A stretch of 64,000 nucleotides of DNA, taken from Tetrapyrgos nigripes. Lineage: Eukaryota; Basidiomycota; Agaricomycetes; Agaricales; Campanellaceae. Shown piece by piece: positions 63,387 to 64,000 of this stretch. The notes below the pieces were generated by a model. It was not told the origin of the DNA and made no database searches. It worked only from the letters and a program-made list of their open reading frames with translations. The position numbers were made by a program, and so were the translations under genes. The DNA is taken from assembly GCA_013368315.1 (NCBI GenBank), contig JAACJM010000030.1:62001-126000 (forward strand), in the 5' to 3' direction. Every line of letters starts with the position of its first letter. Position 1 is the stretch's first letter.

Positions 63387-63738
63387 TGTTGTCGACATAT
63401 AAGTATGATAGGTTGAAATGTGGTGGGAATTGGATGCTTCGAAGTAGAAGGAGAGAAATATAACTGTTGAATTGGTGAATTAGTAAGCAGCCATCAACAT
63501 TAGATTAGATAGTAATCTAGTTAGTTATGCTTACTGTACATCAGAAGTTCTTAGATAAAGTAATCACATGTACTATCTAGAATAGTATAAAAGGGCTCGT
63601 AGATTGCCCTACAACAATAAGGATTTCCTTTACTACTCATCGCTCTTAACCTCTAACAAACTGCTCTAACAAGCACTTTTACATCTCCAGGTAAGTATGC
63701 AGTTACCACCACATATATAGAACATAGCCTGCTCAACA
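63387..63738 (+). mobile_element. 5' LTR of a copia-like retrotransposon, 352 bp
   Basis: Begins TGTTGTCGACATATAAG and ends CCTGCTCAACA (TGTTG/CAACA tips). A TATA box (TATAAAAG, 63586-63593) precedes a likely transcription start. It is followed at once by GGTTATGGGCCCCGC, a primer-binding-site-like sequence that I associate from memory with fungal copia elements. The left flank GCCAA would be the target duplication; its partner is beyond the window. Confidence 0.65.
63586..63593 (+). promoter_or_regulatory. TATA box in the copia-like LTR
   Basis: TATAAAAG inside the LTR, followed after about 25-30 bases by ACAACAATAAGG. Confidence 0.6.
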
Positions 63739-64000
63739 GGTTATGGGCCCCGCAAGACTGGCAGCCATCCTAGACTGCGTAAATACCTGGTAGCGCCCCT
63801 GCAGCTGCTTGAACATCGCCCTCTGTGGCAGACGTTCTTTACATGCGCCTTCATGGCTACTGTATGTGCTCAGTAGTGCCTTAATAGCTGCAAGCTGATA
63901 TAATGCACACTGGGGATAATCACTGTCATAAGTGCGCTAGCTGCAGCTTTTCATTTATTTTATGGCGTGTCCTTAACACCACCACTTATCTTGTATATAG
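63739..64000 (+). mobile_element. Leader of the copia-like element, runs off the window
   Basis: Starts with the primer-binding-like GGTTATGGGCCC. No gag start codon is reached before the edge. Confidence 0.5.

Overview
This looks like nuclear DNA of a mushroom-forming basidiomycete (Agaricomycete). The cellular-type genes are broken by many short introns (about 45-65 bp, GT..AG, CTAAC-like branch sites). Several proteins belong to families I associate with that class: a DUF6534 seven-helix membrane protein, an ankyrin/MYND protein, an F-box/nucleotidyltransferase-like protein and an SPT5-like KOW protein. There are no bacterial operons, rRNA genes, CRISPR arrays or convincing complete tRNAs. 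Most of the window is a transposon graveyard in which elements are nested inside each other; target-site duplications, read by eye, give the order of insertion.

Layout. 0-4.7 kb: edge of a RING/coiled-coil family gene, then two head-to-head copies of a TIR element (CCCAGTGAAAAG ends) forming a giant palindrome, with solo LTRs. 5.0-6.3 kb: a TIR element built from GGGTGTCTGCA repeats. 6.9-12.4 kb: decayed multi-exon genes, one interrupted by a perfect 986-bp LTR palindrome and a small hAT-like MITE. 12.4-15.7 kb: LTR and a broken gag. 17.1-17.8 kb: a long foldback element. 18-33 kb: the least repetitive part, with multi-exon genes (F-box/nucleotidyltransferase-like, SPT5-like KOW, and two families of unknown function), three of which share a conserved upstream motif. 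33.5-44.5 kb: a Helitron (DUF6570-like region, HUH/Y2 Rep, PIF1-type helicase, C-terminal cysteine-protease-like domain) split by a 2.77-kb LTR element. 45-48 kb: solo LTR and an apparently intact DUF6534 gene. 48-57.5 kb: MITE nest, including a diverged copy of the 3-kb TIR element and the second copy of the 8-kb gene family. 57.8-60 kb: ankyrin/MYND gene disrupted by a solo LTR. 60.4-61.1 kb: small membrane protein gene. 62.4-63.3 kb: tandem repeats with a MITE. 63.4 kb to the end: 5' LTR and leader of a copia-like element that runs off the window.

Two themes matter for interpretation. First, the reading-frame breaks in otherwise good genes mostly fall in short homopolymer runs and are single-base, so either sequencing error or recent decay must be considered. 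Second, the differences between recent repeat copies and several nonsense changes look like CpG to TpG transitions, suggesting cytosine methylation of repeats. The strongest candidates for something undescribed are the 20-33 kb gene group with its shared upstream motif, the LTR palindrome with a single target duplication, and the paired foldback element at 0.9-4.2 kb. All family assignments are from memory and motif reading; no search was run.
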